From Sapria himalayana (lineage: Eukaryota; Streptophyta; Magnoliopsida; Malpighiales; Rafflesiaceae): a DNA stretch of 64,000 bases. The notes beneath the pieces were generated by a model. It searched no databases. It saw only the letters and a list, made by a program, of their open reading frames with translations, and had not been told where the DNA came from. Below are positions 37,362-49,563 of the stretch, in pieces (position 1 is the stretch's first letter; every line of letters begins with the position of its first letter). The stretch lies in NCBI GenBank assembly GCA_029783825.1, contig JAREIK010002440.1, forward strand, positions 310,001 to 374,000, in the 5' to 3' direction. The position numbers and the translations under genes were made by a program.

Positions 37362-38787
37362 GAGAGACATGAGGAAAATGGTCCAAAAGACTCTATAACT
37401 CTATTTTTGGATAGTCCATGAGAAACAAGGATGATATAAGAAAAAAGAATAAACCCTACGAGGTGGGTGCTCATTTCAACTCCCTCCTATGGGCAAATCA
37501 AAATAAAATTGAGTGAGTTTTGAGATATATAGGTTTTGAAGCCTATATTTTTTTAAGGGCTTAAAATTGAGCACTTAGATTTTTATAAGATAAATTTTCA
37601 TGTATCTCATGTATTATTTTCCCTAATTTCAAGCTAATAGAAGAATCTAATAATGGTATAAGATATTTATTATGATTAATGCTTTATTTAATACTTTAAT
37701 ATGATGATTTGTTATAATATTATTTGTTTATGGATAGTTTGATAATTATATAGAACTAAGACTATTGTTTTGACAATTAGTGGATTCATGCGTATTTATA
37801 CTACTAGTTGGTGATATGTAAGCCATGAAATATAGTCATGTATATGGTAAGATGGAAGTGACATCCTATTAGACCATGATGGGCAAGACAAACTTTAGCA
37901 TGGGAAAGCATGAATATTTTTTAGGTTACTCCATTATGTATATCTTGGAGGAACTAATTGTCAATTGATTTTAGGTAGTAAATAAAATATTATTCTAAGG
38001 ATTACAGCTTTAGTATGGGAGTAGTCTATCATATTGGAGAATGGTGATTGGCAATCCATATGACAGGTCATGATGGATGTGATTGGGATGGTGGTGATAA
38101 TCCTTCAAATTAGGTTTGATCATATGATTATTATCGATGAAACATAAGGGAAAATATATGTTAATTGTATTAGTATAGCAATAATGAAACCAAAAGTATA
38201 AATATTTTTATTATCAAATCAATTCTCATCTAGAAAAACACTAGATGTTGGAGAATAAAAATGTGTATTTTAAAGCAACCATTAAAGAATATTAATGAGT
38301 TTTTTTAAGGTGAGGACTTGTGAGTGACCTCTTAGTAGGGATGTAATCTTATCTTAGTGGTAAAGTTTAGACGAGATAACTATGAAGGGACCATTATTAG
38401 GAATGACTCAAAAGTTGATAAACACCTTATATGCAAGTAGGTCAAGAGGTCATTCTATAATTATTAATCTTTTGTTCTATGACTAAGCATAATGACAATA
38501 AGGCTATTTATGAATTCTATCACAAATAAAAATATAATTTATCCATAGAAACTAGGATTTATGACTCAAATCTTATTGATTATGCCTACTAGAGTAACTA
38601 TTAAATATATTTAACCGATCTAACATTGCATGTGTAATTCTTGTAGATCGATATCTAGACTAAATATCCACTTATTACTTGTATGACCTATATACTTATG
38701 GAATAATATTGGTCGAGAGACCCTCACCCAACTAGCATTTAGGATATACATAATCATAAAATTAGATATTGTAATAAAGTTATAATA
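37362..38787 (+). mobile_element. Plus-strand solo LTR, second part
   Basis: Continues the LTR interrupted at 28988. It ends AAAGTTATAATA, matching the end of the solo LTR at 57014 (AAAGTCATAATA), and is followed by the second GTAAG copy (38788-38792). The two E0 LTR relatives have uninterrupted sites at 50369 and 53556; the latter reads GTAAGACATTCTATTTAAC. Confidence 0.75.
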
Positions 38788-38792
38788 GTAAG

Positions 38793-40218
38793 ATATTTTT
38801 ACTTAACAATAACATAACTATGAGATTAGTTCATCTAGATAGTATATAATGAATTAATCTTTAATATGTTCATGTTTTCAGCTTCACGAATTCCATACTC
38901 AAAATGATTAACATACCTAAAGTTAAGATTTGTATTATTTGTTTTATATCATGTATTAAGATTAGAAGAACTATCAATTCATTCTATTTGAATCATATAA
39001 ATGTATCCCATGACATACTAGTCATTATCTACCATGGCCGACACACATAAAATGACATATTCTTGAAATCTCTATTTTTTGGTTCGCAAGTGGATCTACA
39101 TTCATCAATATCCAAATACATTATAAACTAAATATTAATTCATTAATTCAAATATCTATCACAACACAAATTATATAATCAACCATAAAATCTAATTTAA
39201 CTAGAGACATTGAGTATAAAATTATGTGAGATGATTAAAATATCATCATGATATTTTTTTTTATCTTCTCCCCACTCTTTCTTTTTATTTTCTTCTAAGT
39301 ATATCTTAAATACTTTGGGAATCAATATGATATTTTAAGTTGGATGTCATGACACAAAGTTATGGTCATGATTTTTTCATCTCTATGAATCTTTTTTGGA
39401 GCATAATATTTATGATACTATGAATGATCATGATTGATGTTTAACTCACTATAACATAAAGTTGTGATGATAGTATTTAGCCATGACTTTAGTCTTGGCT
39501 TTGTGAACACGATGTCATGGCATTGAGATTCACATGACTAAGTCAATTGTCTTTGTAATACAAATTTGTGGCACTTGGAATTTGGCTATGACTTTGGTGT
39601 TAGCTTTGTGAGCAAGATGTCATGGTGCTGTAAATGCCACAATTGAGTCTGCTCTCTGAAATAAAAAGGCATAGTAAAAAAATAATACCAAAATCTACAT
39701 CTATTAATATTTTGATTTTATTTGAATAAGTTGTGAATCTAAAATGTGCCTTGACTACTTGTACCAATGGAGTACCCAGCTATCGTGATATGATAATAAT
39801 ATCATGGTCATTAAGTAATTTTGAACTAGTGAATCTATGACTCCAAGAAATTGTTACACATATAATGATTATGTTGCATATTAAAATAATTTTGTTAATT
39901 TGGTGATAGAATTATAGCGTACAAAGAATACAAAGATTATTTTGGTAGAGTTATGGCCAATAAAAGATATCACAGGTAATTTAATACTAATATAGAAAGT
40001 CTATATCAGTCATGACAAAAAAAATTAGCATGCCTCTCCATCACTTCTATCTCCTATAATTCATTCTCCACCAAATCTACCAATTTCACTTATATCACTT
40101 CTTATTCAAAATAATATTTTAGTAAAATCTATTTGATAATCACTAGCATTCATGTAAATACTCTATCTTTTAATCCCCAAATGATATCATTTATTTGATA
40201 TTTTGATTATTGAACAAA
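38793..40218 (-). mobile_element. E0 3' LTR, second part
   Basis: Resumes colinearity with 50373-51908: GAGATTAGTTCATCTAGATA near 38831, then the CATGAC-rich half, ending near TTATTGAACAAA. The right edge is approximate. Confidence 0.65.
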
Positions 40219-42548
40219 CTCACAAACTAAAAGTAATGCTAGTCACCAAGCCATTAATTTCCCTCTAACATCTATTCACAGAAAAAATATATCTATGATA
40301 ACCATGAGTAGATTTGAGTATCATGGTGGCCTTTTAATTTGGCAATAACATTTAGAGTTTTGATATTAGTTTGAAAGTGAATGGTTTGTATTATGAAAGT
40401 GTTTATTCATCACACAATGCAAAAAAAAAAAAAATCTTGTGTTGCCTATCAAACAACATTAAATTTAATATTCATAGATAGATCTTTTTTAGATCTCTAC
40501 TTCCATCTAAAACTTCAACTATCCAAGCTATCTTCTCTATATAATCTTGTTCTTTGGCTAGTTTTTCTGATTTCTTCCTCATAATCATCAACTCTTCATC
40601 AAAATATTTAGCCATGGATTATACATCTTTGAGAAATACCATGGTATTATTACCTATGTCTTTTTGGTAAATTATTATGACTTATTATGTGGTAACAGCT
40701 TGTGGAATATTTATCTAGATCATATTACGAATTTTCCTCCTACAAGACCTTTTTTCATTACTTCTATCGGAAAAGTCATGACATCCATCAAAGTTGTAAC
40801 TATCTTTATCACACTTTGTTTTTTCTCATTTTCTTTTGGATGTTCCACCATTTTTATTTTAGTCTTGCTTTTATTTCCCATCATGTCAATGATCAGCTGT
40901 GGATTTTCTTTCACTTGTATTTCTATCTCCATATATAGAGTCTTCTCAATAGCTACTACATGTTTTTGCATTGGGATATTTATCTTTTTCTTCTCTTCTA
41001 TTACATCTTAAAAGTAGAAGTCCTATGAAGTTCCACCTTTAAAAAAGGTCATGACTTCGATATAGTTTTCATCTTCATTTTCATTTCCATCATTTCCTTT
41101 GTGTCATTATTCATATTCTTCATCATTTTCTCAATCTTCTTCGAGCAAACACTCTTTTATGATTTTTTTTTCTATTTCATATCCACCTTCTATCTTATTA
41201 TGGTGCATAATAGGCTATCTATTCTTCAATAATTATAATCACTAAAACATAGATTCTATAGTCCTTTGTAAAGGTTGAACTATTCTTATTTTTTGCCCAC
41301 ACAAAACATGAATTCTTCTTTCTTGACATAAATTAATATATTTTATTGGCTAAAAATATTCATCCCAAGATCAATAGTGCATATCGATCTTCCTTCATGT
41401 CAAGCACAACAAAATTTGCTGGAAAAATAATCTTACCAACTTTCATCAAAATATTTTCAATTGCTCCACTTGAAATTTTATGGAATAATCGACTATTTGA
41501 AGTGAGAGGGCAATTAGAGGTATCTCACTAAGCTTTAATCTTCACATTATGAATAATGGTATCAAGTTTATACTTGACCTTAAGTCACACAAAACCTAAT
41601 GAAAAGTGTGCTCCCTAAGTATGCATGAAATAGTAAAATTTTTCAGATCCTTCAACTTTCTTGGAAGTTTACATTATATTATGATATTATACTTCTCTGA
41701 CATATTCACTATCCCATAATTCTCAAACTTTTTCTTGCTATTCATTATGTTCTTCATAAATTTTATATAGTTTGACATTTGGGCTAATGCTTTGGAAAAT
41801 AGTATACTCACCTCCAACTTTCAGAAAATATTTAAAATTTCTTAAATTACTCATCTATCTTTTCCATTCTAAATCATTGTTGAAATGGGAGATTTGGTGA
41901 GAAATATTTACTTTTGGATATTGTATTTCTTCTTATTTATTTGCATCTTCATTTAATTCTACTTGTGAAAAGATTTGGGCCTTAGGTTTTGGTGATGTTG
42001 TGACTTCTCGCGACATATTGTGCTATGACATTGAGAGATATCATGGTTTTTCTACGTCATTTAAGGATAGTGTCATGACTTTAAAAATGATGTGACTTCT
42101 TTAGTCCCAACTTATTTTTCTAATTCCATTTTGGATTATTTTTCCTCAATTTTTTATCCCTTCTTAATATAATGGACATGAATTTCCTTGGTTGTCTCAT
42201 TATTACTAGGTAATCCACTCATGTTCTTCTCTTTCATTGAGAGTACTAGTCATCTAAGTTGATTCTCAATAATTTTTGTTACCATATTCATGTATTTATC
42301 CTTATTTCATTCCATTCCAACTAATATATCGAAGATCATTTTATCTCTTCATTTGATTGATAAAGGCCATAACATTATCTTTAAACATTGACTTCTTTAT
42401 TCCCTTTGGATGAACATAGTTGGAGCTTGATGATCCTTGCATTTGATAGTTCATTAAGTTCTTCCCAAAATTCTTTTGATATTAGCCCAAGTTCAGTTAT
42501 ATATTTATATGGTACAATATGAAAGGTTTTCATGTTCTACAAATATTG
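40219..42548 (-). pseudogene. E0 gag C-terminus, protease and linker
   Basis: Read from high to low. 42548-42000 is the gag C-terminal side with little recognisable sequence. 41690-41350 is a protease-like region: LPRKLKDLKNFTISCI, SSINLIPLFIM (family GASINLMPLSI), then ENILMKVGKIILPANFVVLD. This is the retropepsin of Athila-type elements with its catalytic region altered. 41040-40600 is the Lys/Glu-rich linker. The segment 40219-40480 next to the LTR is colinear with 31718-32010 in E2, including a long A run (40423-40433), so both elements lack RT and integrase at the same place. Stops throughout. Confidence 0.75.
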
Positions 42549-43509
42549 ATGATTGTTGTGACTTTATTATACTATCTAATATTATCAGCTAGGTGATACT
42601 TCTAAAGCTCAATAATAAGAGTATCTCATCAATTGAGATCTAAAAATATATGGGTCATACAAGTAGTAAAATGAATTCTCTTTCAAATATCGATCATAGA
42701 AAGATTGTATCGGTGGTTTAGTTATTCAATTGTGAGATTATCTTTTTTTAGTAAAATAGATATTAAGATTGTATCAGTGGTTTATTCATTAATCTATGTG
42801 ATGATATTTAAGTTGTTTGACTTATATTATATTAGATATAGAATGAATGTTGGGGTATTATGCAATGATTTATTTGCCTAACGATATACAAAATGTTTGT
42901 TACCATTGAGCCTATCCTAATATTAAAGGTATCAACTAGGCTATACAGTATGGGCATGAACCACGATATGACATGGTGATATGGTCTATGACTATACATT
43001 GTTCTATACTATGTCAGCTAGAGACATATCTTGTGACATGCCAAGCTGGTGTGAGTCATACCTCATATTAGTCTAGGCATGACTTGTGTGCCTATCCTGG
43101 TGGCAGAGGCAGATCTTTGGTCATGAGTCAATCCCCATTAGGTGATAGCTTGACTAGGTTTTTTTTTTTTGAAAAAACTAGCCATGTAAGCCAAAATCTG
43201 CTTACATGGCAGGCTGCCATTGGGCGGCCTCTACTACCTTGTCCATTGCAATTTCATGCAATGGGCTCCATTAGGGATAATGATAAACAGCCTATTGCCA
43301 TCCATGCTAGATATTTATTAAAAAAACTTACATTATTAATAGTAATCAGATTAAATATGATGGCTATTGACCAAAATTTGATGGATGTCATGAATTTGGC
43401 CATATATCATTACAAAAATAAAAAAAAAATAATTTTTAATTGTTTTGAATTCTCTATAAATAGAAAAGAATAAATTTAGAATTTCTATTCTAAATTTTTT
43501 CCCCCTCTT

Positions 43510-43537
43510 CCTCTCTCTCTCTCTCTCTCTCTCTCTT
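43510..43537. repeat. (CT)n microsatellite
   Basis: About 14 CT units inside hAT B, in a pyrimidine-rich tract that element A shares at a comparable place (3680-3740) without the pure repeat. An (AT)n run lies at 44068-44089. Confidence 0.9.
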
Positions 43538-43829
43538 GTGCCATCCTCTCTTCCTCTCCTCCTTTGAAATTTTATTATGTAAATTATTTTTTTAAGTAAT
43601 TATTTATTTAATTACTTACTTTAAAAATTATGACTTATGATTTTTGCTTACAAATACAGGATAAATGGGGGTGTGGGTGTGCCTATGCAACTTTCCTCAA
43701 GGTTATATTTTAAAAGTGATGTATTATTACAACAAAGTGGTCTATGGTAATAGTACTTTTTTTTTGTTATTTAGTTTTTTGAGTTTTATTTTTTTAGCTT
43801 CAAAATTTATTTAATAAAGAAAAATAGTT

Positions 43830-45965
43830 AAAAAATATTATATAGTGAATTTTATGATAATGAATATGAAATTGATATAGATGTAGATAATAATAATAAT
43901 AAGCCTATTGAATTGTCCCTGGTCAAAATTATGTTTTCTCCAACAACCTCAACCTAAACCTATTTATCACCAAAAAAAATAAAAAACTAAGCAAATATTA
44001 ATAGTATGGATGTAATTCAAAATAATACAAATTAAAAATTTTAGGGGTGTCAATAAAGAATCAGCATAATATATATATATATATATATAAAATCAAAAGA
44101 TATATACATGTAGGAGTGTGTGTGAGATTGAACGCCTAAAAAGACATGTCAATTAATATATAAAAAAATGATGCACTAGATCCGAGCAAACCCAATTTAA
44201 TGATGAGACCTTTCAAGCAAGATATTGTTTAATTTTATTGACCCCCTTCATATACAGCATTGATTTTTGGAGGGAATGCATGATAAAATTGATTATGATT
44301 ATGAGTCTTTTAATTAGATTTTTAGAGGATCGCAGGGTAATCAGTATTATGCAAACCTACTTCTAGTCTATTTATCATAGGAATCCTAGGTCACAAGTAA
44401 GAATTACATAATAAAATATTATAATTTTGAAAAATAATTATTTATTAATGATTTTAGGAAATGTCGTGGAGTGGTATCCATGACGTTCAATATATGGACT
44501 AGTCACAATAATACATCATATGAATGTCTCACTACCTATTATAGACTATAAATAGAAATTTAATAAAAAAATTTTTGGATTTTCTGAGATTTTCTAACTG
44601 TATGATGACCATATAATATATGAGTGTATGACACATATCTTTAGGGAATATAAAATTTGGAATAAAATATTTAGTATCACTTTTGATAATACTTCTAATA
44701 ATGAAGTAGCTATTAGTATGTTTGTTAGGTCTATTTGAGATAGACCATTAGGTGATATATTTTACGTTAGTTGCTTATTTCACATAATTAACCTTATAGT
44801 ATAGTTGGGAATAAAAATTATTATTTCTATATTATAAAAAATAAGAAATTCACTAAAATATCTTAGGATATTTAGTATACAACAAGAGTTTAGTAGCCAA
44901 TATCTATCTATGGGGCTAAAAAAGGAAAAATTATAAATGAATGTGAGACATCATTACATTTATACCTACCTTATGTTAGAGTCATGTATTGGCTATTAAT
45001 ACATGATATTCGACTACATCAATAAAAAAAGTTACAAACTTATTATTTATAATTTAGATTGGGATATAGATTTTTCTTTTATAAAATTCATGAATATTTT
45101 CTATGATATCATGAAAATGAATTTATCTATTTACACACCGACAACTTACATTACACTTAGGAATATTACTACCATGTTTAGTAGGTATTAAGGTCACCCT
45201 ATATTTAGTATCATGAATATTGAGATGAAAACCAAGTATTTGAAATACTAGTCTTCTATTTCAACTATGTATTATTTTGTTGACTATATGGATCCTAGAG
45301 TTAAGATGGAAAGAATATAAAATATTTGGACACACATATTGATGTGCATGAACCAAGTACACTAACCTAAAGGTTTCATTGATAAAAAATTAACTAAATT
45401 ATTTACATATTATGATGCTATGTATGGTAGTTATAACTAGGATCTAAGTACAGACATGAACATCATATTTAGAGATGATGACTTCTTCATTTAGTTAGTC
45501 AGGTGCAAATAATGGGATGGCTCATCGAATAGGAGCGAGCTATCTCAATACTTAGATACTTATTACTACTTCATCCTATCACATAATCATAATATGAATT
45601 TGGATATTTTGCTTTGGAAATCATACAAATCCACCTAACTTATACTATCTAAAATGAAATATGATATACTTATCCCTCTAGTGTCTAGCATGGTATTAGA
45701 GTCTATTTTTTCTATGGTAAATAATATTATTTCAGATAGAAGATTGAGATTATGACTAGATATCATAAATGTACTTGTATGCATGAAGGATTGGGATGAT
45801 TCAAGTTTACATATTCATGATAGGGTACAAGAGAAGATGACTGATAAGGATTCATGGGATATGGAGACCGAGGATATTGAGGGTACTAGCAATATATTTA
45901 GATGTATTTATGATGATGATGATCTACATCTGCATCCATACCATCATACTATAAATATCTACTAA
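43830..45965 (+). pseudogene. hAT transposase B, decayed but best preserved of three
   Basis: Plus-strand blocks: DEFMIR-like N-terminal sequence to 44220, a CHIINLI-equivalent block near 44780, and KTKYLKYxSSISTMYYFVDY then DPRVKMERI near 45225-45320 (family KYW...CFAFVLDPRAK). The C-terminal dimerisation region at 45535-45810 reads LSQYLDTYYYF, LDILLWKSYKS, then a VSSMVLESIFSM...SDRRLRL-like block (family VSTVASESAFSLGGRVLDERRSRL). The frame at 45783-45965 gives the MKDWDDSSL tail (family CVKDWEDA). In active elements this protein dimerises and mobilises the element. Stops remain between blocks, so it is not functional. Confidence 0.8.
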
Positions 45966-48330
45966 ACATTGATAATTCTTGATTCATGTGATAGCGATAC
46001 TATGCTAGTGCATGTTTATTTTTACCATTTTTTATTTCATTATTATTTATGTATTGGAAATAGGATTGCACTTATTATCATTTTCTTTTTTGATGTTTTT
46101 TTCTTTCAATATGATTTATACATTATTTATATTATACTTTTGTTCTATTAATTTGTTATTGAAATTAAATGAAACTTTTAATCTTTTATTTGAGATGAAC
46201 CAAACACAAGATCATGTTATCATGATTTAAAATTTAAAATTATATTTAAATTCAAAAAGTAAAACCCAAGCTTCAAAAGGCCAAAAAAATAATAAAAAAA
46301 ATGAACTAATTCATACTAGCATAAACCAGCCCAAACCAGTATAGCCCACACCAGGCCTGACATGACCCATCACTTTGCATGCCAACCATGCCATTCTAGG
46401 CTATCATTCTGGTTCTCATGCCTTGCTCAGCATGGCATGGTGGCACACCCATGCCTCACTAAAATGGGTTATGCCAACATGGCAAGACTCATTTTACACT
46501 TTTATCCAATGGTAGTCCCCTCCTAGTTATTCCCCTGGTATGTCACCACTAAGACTAATTCAAATATATTCGAGAGTTATTCAATATTTTATACCTTTTA
46601 GGAAAATTTGTCTTTAGTCCTTCATAGTTACTTTATCTGGTCTCAAACATCATAAAGGCTAAATATTAACATGGATTATAAGTATTTCTACTTTTGACTT
46701 TGTAAGAACTATACTCGCATAATTAACAAATATTTCTCTCATATTTCACTGATAAGAACCATACAAGTAAAAGTAACTTATAATAATTTTCATTATCATT
46801 TGATCCATAACATACTCATGTATGTACCAAGGATTTTCAATTTCCATCCTCATCATTGATGATAAGACTCATATTCTAAAGGTAAAAATCATATATAGCA
46901 TTATGAGAAAATGTCATATATAATATCCATCCTCATTAGAAATCAGTATTTTTAGGATGTGTATAATAGATTGACATATAAAAGTATTTACACTTTTGTT
47001 TTCTTAAGTATCATACTCATAATGTGTAACAAAATGAAACTTTAGGTTTTAATATATAGATTTATTTTATACATCACAATCAGAAGGATTGTTACTTTTT
47101 TATTATATTATGCATGAGTGAGCATCATGGTTTACCTATCATCACATAACATATCTCAATTTATACAAACCATAGACCCGAATTAGTTTGATATAAATTC
47201 TCATATCCATCCATAATAGTCAAGCCTCTCACTTTAACGATTAATATTAATCTTTCATCTCTTACTTACTTGTGGAACCCCTAGGGAGTATGAAAATTTT
47301 TTTTATGGTTTGGAAGTACTATGACTTTACTTGTTGTATGAGGGAGAAGAAGAGAAAAATAAGAGATCACATAAAATTTCTCTTTCACTATTACTCTTGA
47401 CCTTGCATCACTTTAAGTAGGAAGTTGTGAATTTCAAAAGAACATTAAAACTTCATCGTTCATATTTTTGGCTTGAGATTATGACTTTAGAAAATGGTTG
47501 TGACTTATGAAAATTTGTCATATCTTGATTTTTCTATACACAAAGTAATGATACTGGCAACAACCATGACATGAGCCTAATATTTTTATAACATAGTATC
47601 ATAGTTTTGTGAAGTATCCATGGCTTCATGCCTTTGACCTTTTGTTGTCCATAAAGGTCGAGGCACTACGAAGTGGCCATCGAGTGGTGAATGGTTTCTC
47701 ATTTTGTTATATAGCTATAATGTTATGTAGAAGTTCTGGTATTGATATTGGTCTTTCTTGAGTTTTATATGGCTACATCATTGAAAAGAAGCTATGGTAT
47801 TGAGAAGGCCTTCATATGTTGATCATGGATGTAGTGCTGGAAAGTAGCTATGGATGGCTATGACATCAGTCTTCTCTTCTCTCATACATCATATTGTCGT
47901 TGTGCTAGAAGGATGCCAAGACACTGACAATTAGCTTGAACATATAGGTTATGGCTATGCTTTCCTTTTAGGATAAGAGTCATATTCTTAGAAATGATGG
48001 TATTCAAGTAATGTTCTTTGTACCATTTAGTTTCCCAAAATCCACAACTTCAAATAATTGTTGCAATATTGGCATGAGTTTTTGTGGCTCTTTATTTTTT
48101 TGTAGCTCAAAAGTCATGACTTTATAAAAATGTAGTAGCTCTAACTTGAGACTATGAAGCTATATTAAAGTTAAAGTCATGATACTTGGACTTGGCCACG
48201 ACCTTGGCCATCACTATGGTAATTGGTTGTCATGATGAAGAATTAATATTATAATCATTTAAATTATCTGAATTAAGTATAGTTGCGACTCTATGATAAT
48301 ATCACAACTACTAAGAATGTGTCCCATAAT

Positions 48331-48875
48331 TAGGGGTGTCAAATGGCCGAGCGGCCTGGTTAAGTTGTGCCCAGCCTAGCACGACACGGTCAAGGCTATG
48401 CCTAGGCCCATGCCAGGTAGACTTTTGACATGACTCGTGCCATGCCATGCCAAGAGAATTAGGCCCGCGTGTCGTGCTAAGCATGACCTGGGCACCTAGC
48501 ACGTGGGTACAACATGAGGCACATCAGGATTTAGGACTGTTCCCGACCCGATGCCACAATGTGGCAATAGCACGATGCCCAACAAGTGACATGATGATGG
48601 CATGATGCCCAATGGGCAATGATATGAGCTGAGTGGGTTAGCGGGAGTGCTCACTTGGCTTTGGGGAGCACCCGTATCCCCAAATCCTGGCACGAACCAA
48701 CCCAAAACTAGGGTGACTTTGGGTGGTGGGTCATGTCGGGCCTGCCCTCTAGAGAACCATGTCGTGCTAGGCACGACATGGTTACTGTAGCATGAAGTGC
48801 CTGTCATGGCAAGAGGGCCTTTATGGGCCTAGAAAAATGGGCGTGACGGACTGGCACGACTCATTTGACAATGTA
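48331..48875. mobile_element. Short non-autonomous hAT derivative (545 bp)
   Basis: The left end is TAGGGGTGTCAAATGG and the right end is CATTTGACAATGTA. The flanks CCCATAAT (48323-48330) and CACATAAT (48876-48883) agree at 7 of 8. The E2 LTR has the single-copy site GTGTCACATAATGG (31421-31434), showing the original target was CACATAAT. The interior is GC-rich with GGCACGAC and CATGCC words and no transposase. Confidence 0.9.
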
Positions 48876-49162
48876 CACATAATGGATTAATTATGCTAAC
48901 AAATTGATAGGATCATGAGCCATGGCTTGTAACAATTATTGCACCAATTATGTAGAGTTTTGGATAAGAATAGATGTTAAAACTATGTGAGACTCAATAT
49001 TCTAATCCCTCTATTAAACACCTTAAAAAATCTATTGATTTCATGAGTATTCATTAAAACTATAAAAAATGTCAGAGTCATGAAATCAACCCATATTATC
49101 TTAATTTTTATATCTACATATTGTCATAAACTACCAAAATATATAAGAATATTTAATGTTTA

Positions 49163-49563
49163 ATGAGTAAGGGCATTTTGGTTGGGTCGAAAGACATACC
49201 TATTACTTTGTAGAATATTAGCCCTTTCTAATTAATATACTAGATTAAATTTAGCTTCCTCTTATTATTGTATAGAAGAAACTTCTCGCACATTATTTAG
49301 TTTATCATTTCAAACTTCAAATCTATTGAAAATTGCATTCAACAATGCTTCTATGACAGTCAATTTATCTAACTCCAATAATCCACTTTGCTTTTTTTCT
49401 AAATACGTGATTGCTCAAAGTTTTATAGTTATTCTTTGCTTCTTCTTCAAACAAAAAAATATGTTTACTTGGATGACTTATTCATGATAGAACCACCCAA
49501 GACCACAATAATAATACATCTAACCATGTAATTTAGTCCATTTTGAAAAGATTATGCTTGAAA
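49163..49563 (-). pseudogene. E0 gag, middle segment
   Basis: The minus strand from 49563 reads an LFQA-SFQNGLNYM block with one stop (family LQVQTFYNGL), then VVLGGSIMNKSS (family AAGGALLSKT). Together with the segment beyond the solo LTR, whose last residues read FPQHDFKL, it restores family spacing (family CPHHGLPKW-LQVQTF). Bounded by solo LTRs on both sides. Confidence 0.75.

Larger units (their letters stand above)
42924..46504 (+). mobile_element. hAT transposon B, near full length
   Basis: 3.6 kb. The left end is TAAAGGTATCAACTAGG and the right end is GACTCATTTTACACTTTTA, whose complement matches the left family terminus. The GC-richer subterminal blocks (42930-43160 and 46300-46500) hold CATGCC and GGCATG words as in element A. 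The flanks CCTAATAT and TCCAATGG are diverged. The uninterrupted paralogous site in the E2 3' LTR reads CCTATTCCAATAGGTAGTCC (29363-29382), which fixes the insertion point. It lies inside a solo LTR. Confidence 0.8.
42554..49162 (-). mobile_element. Solo Athila-type LTR, carrying hAT B and a hAT derivative
   Basis: Starts TGTTGTGACTTTATT and is colinear with the E2 LTRs. The flanks ATGAT (42549-42553) and ATGAG (49163-49167) agree at 4 of 5 positions. It splits the E0 gag region. Without the two hAT insertions it is about 2.5 kb, in line with its relatives. Confidence 0.7.

Noticed and set aside
44042..44054. TAGGGGTGTCAAT inside hAT B, resembling a family terminus
   Set aside because: No matching right terminus or 8-bp duplication nearby, so an extra nested element cannot be supported.
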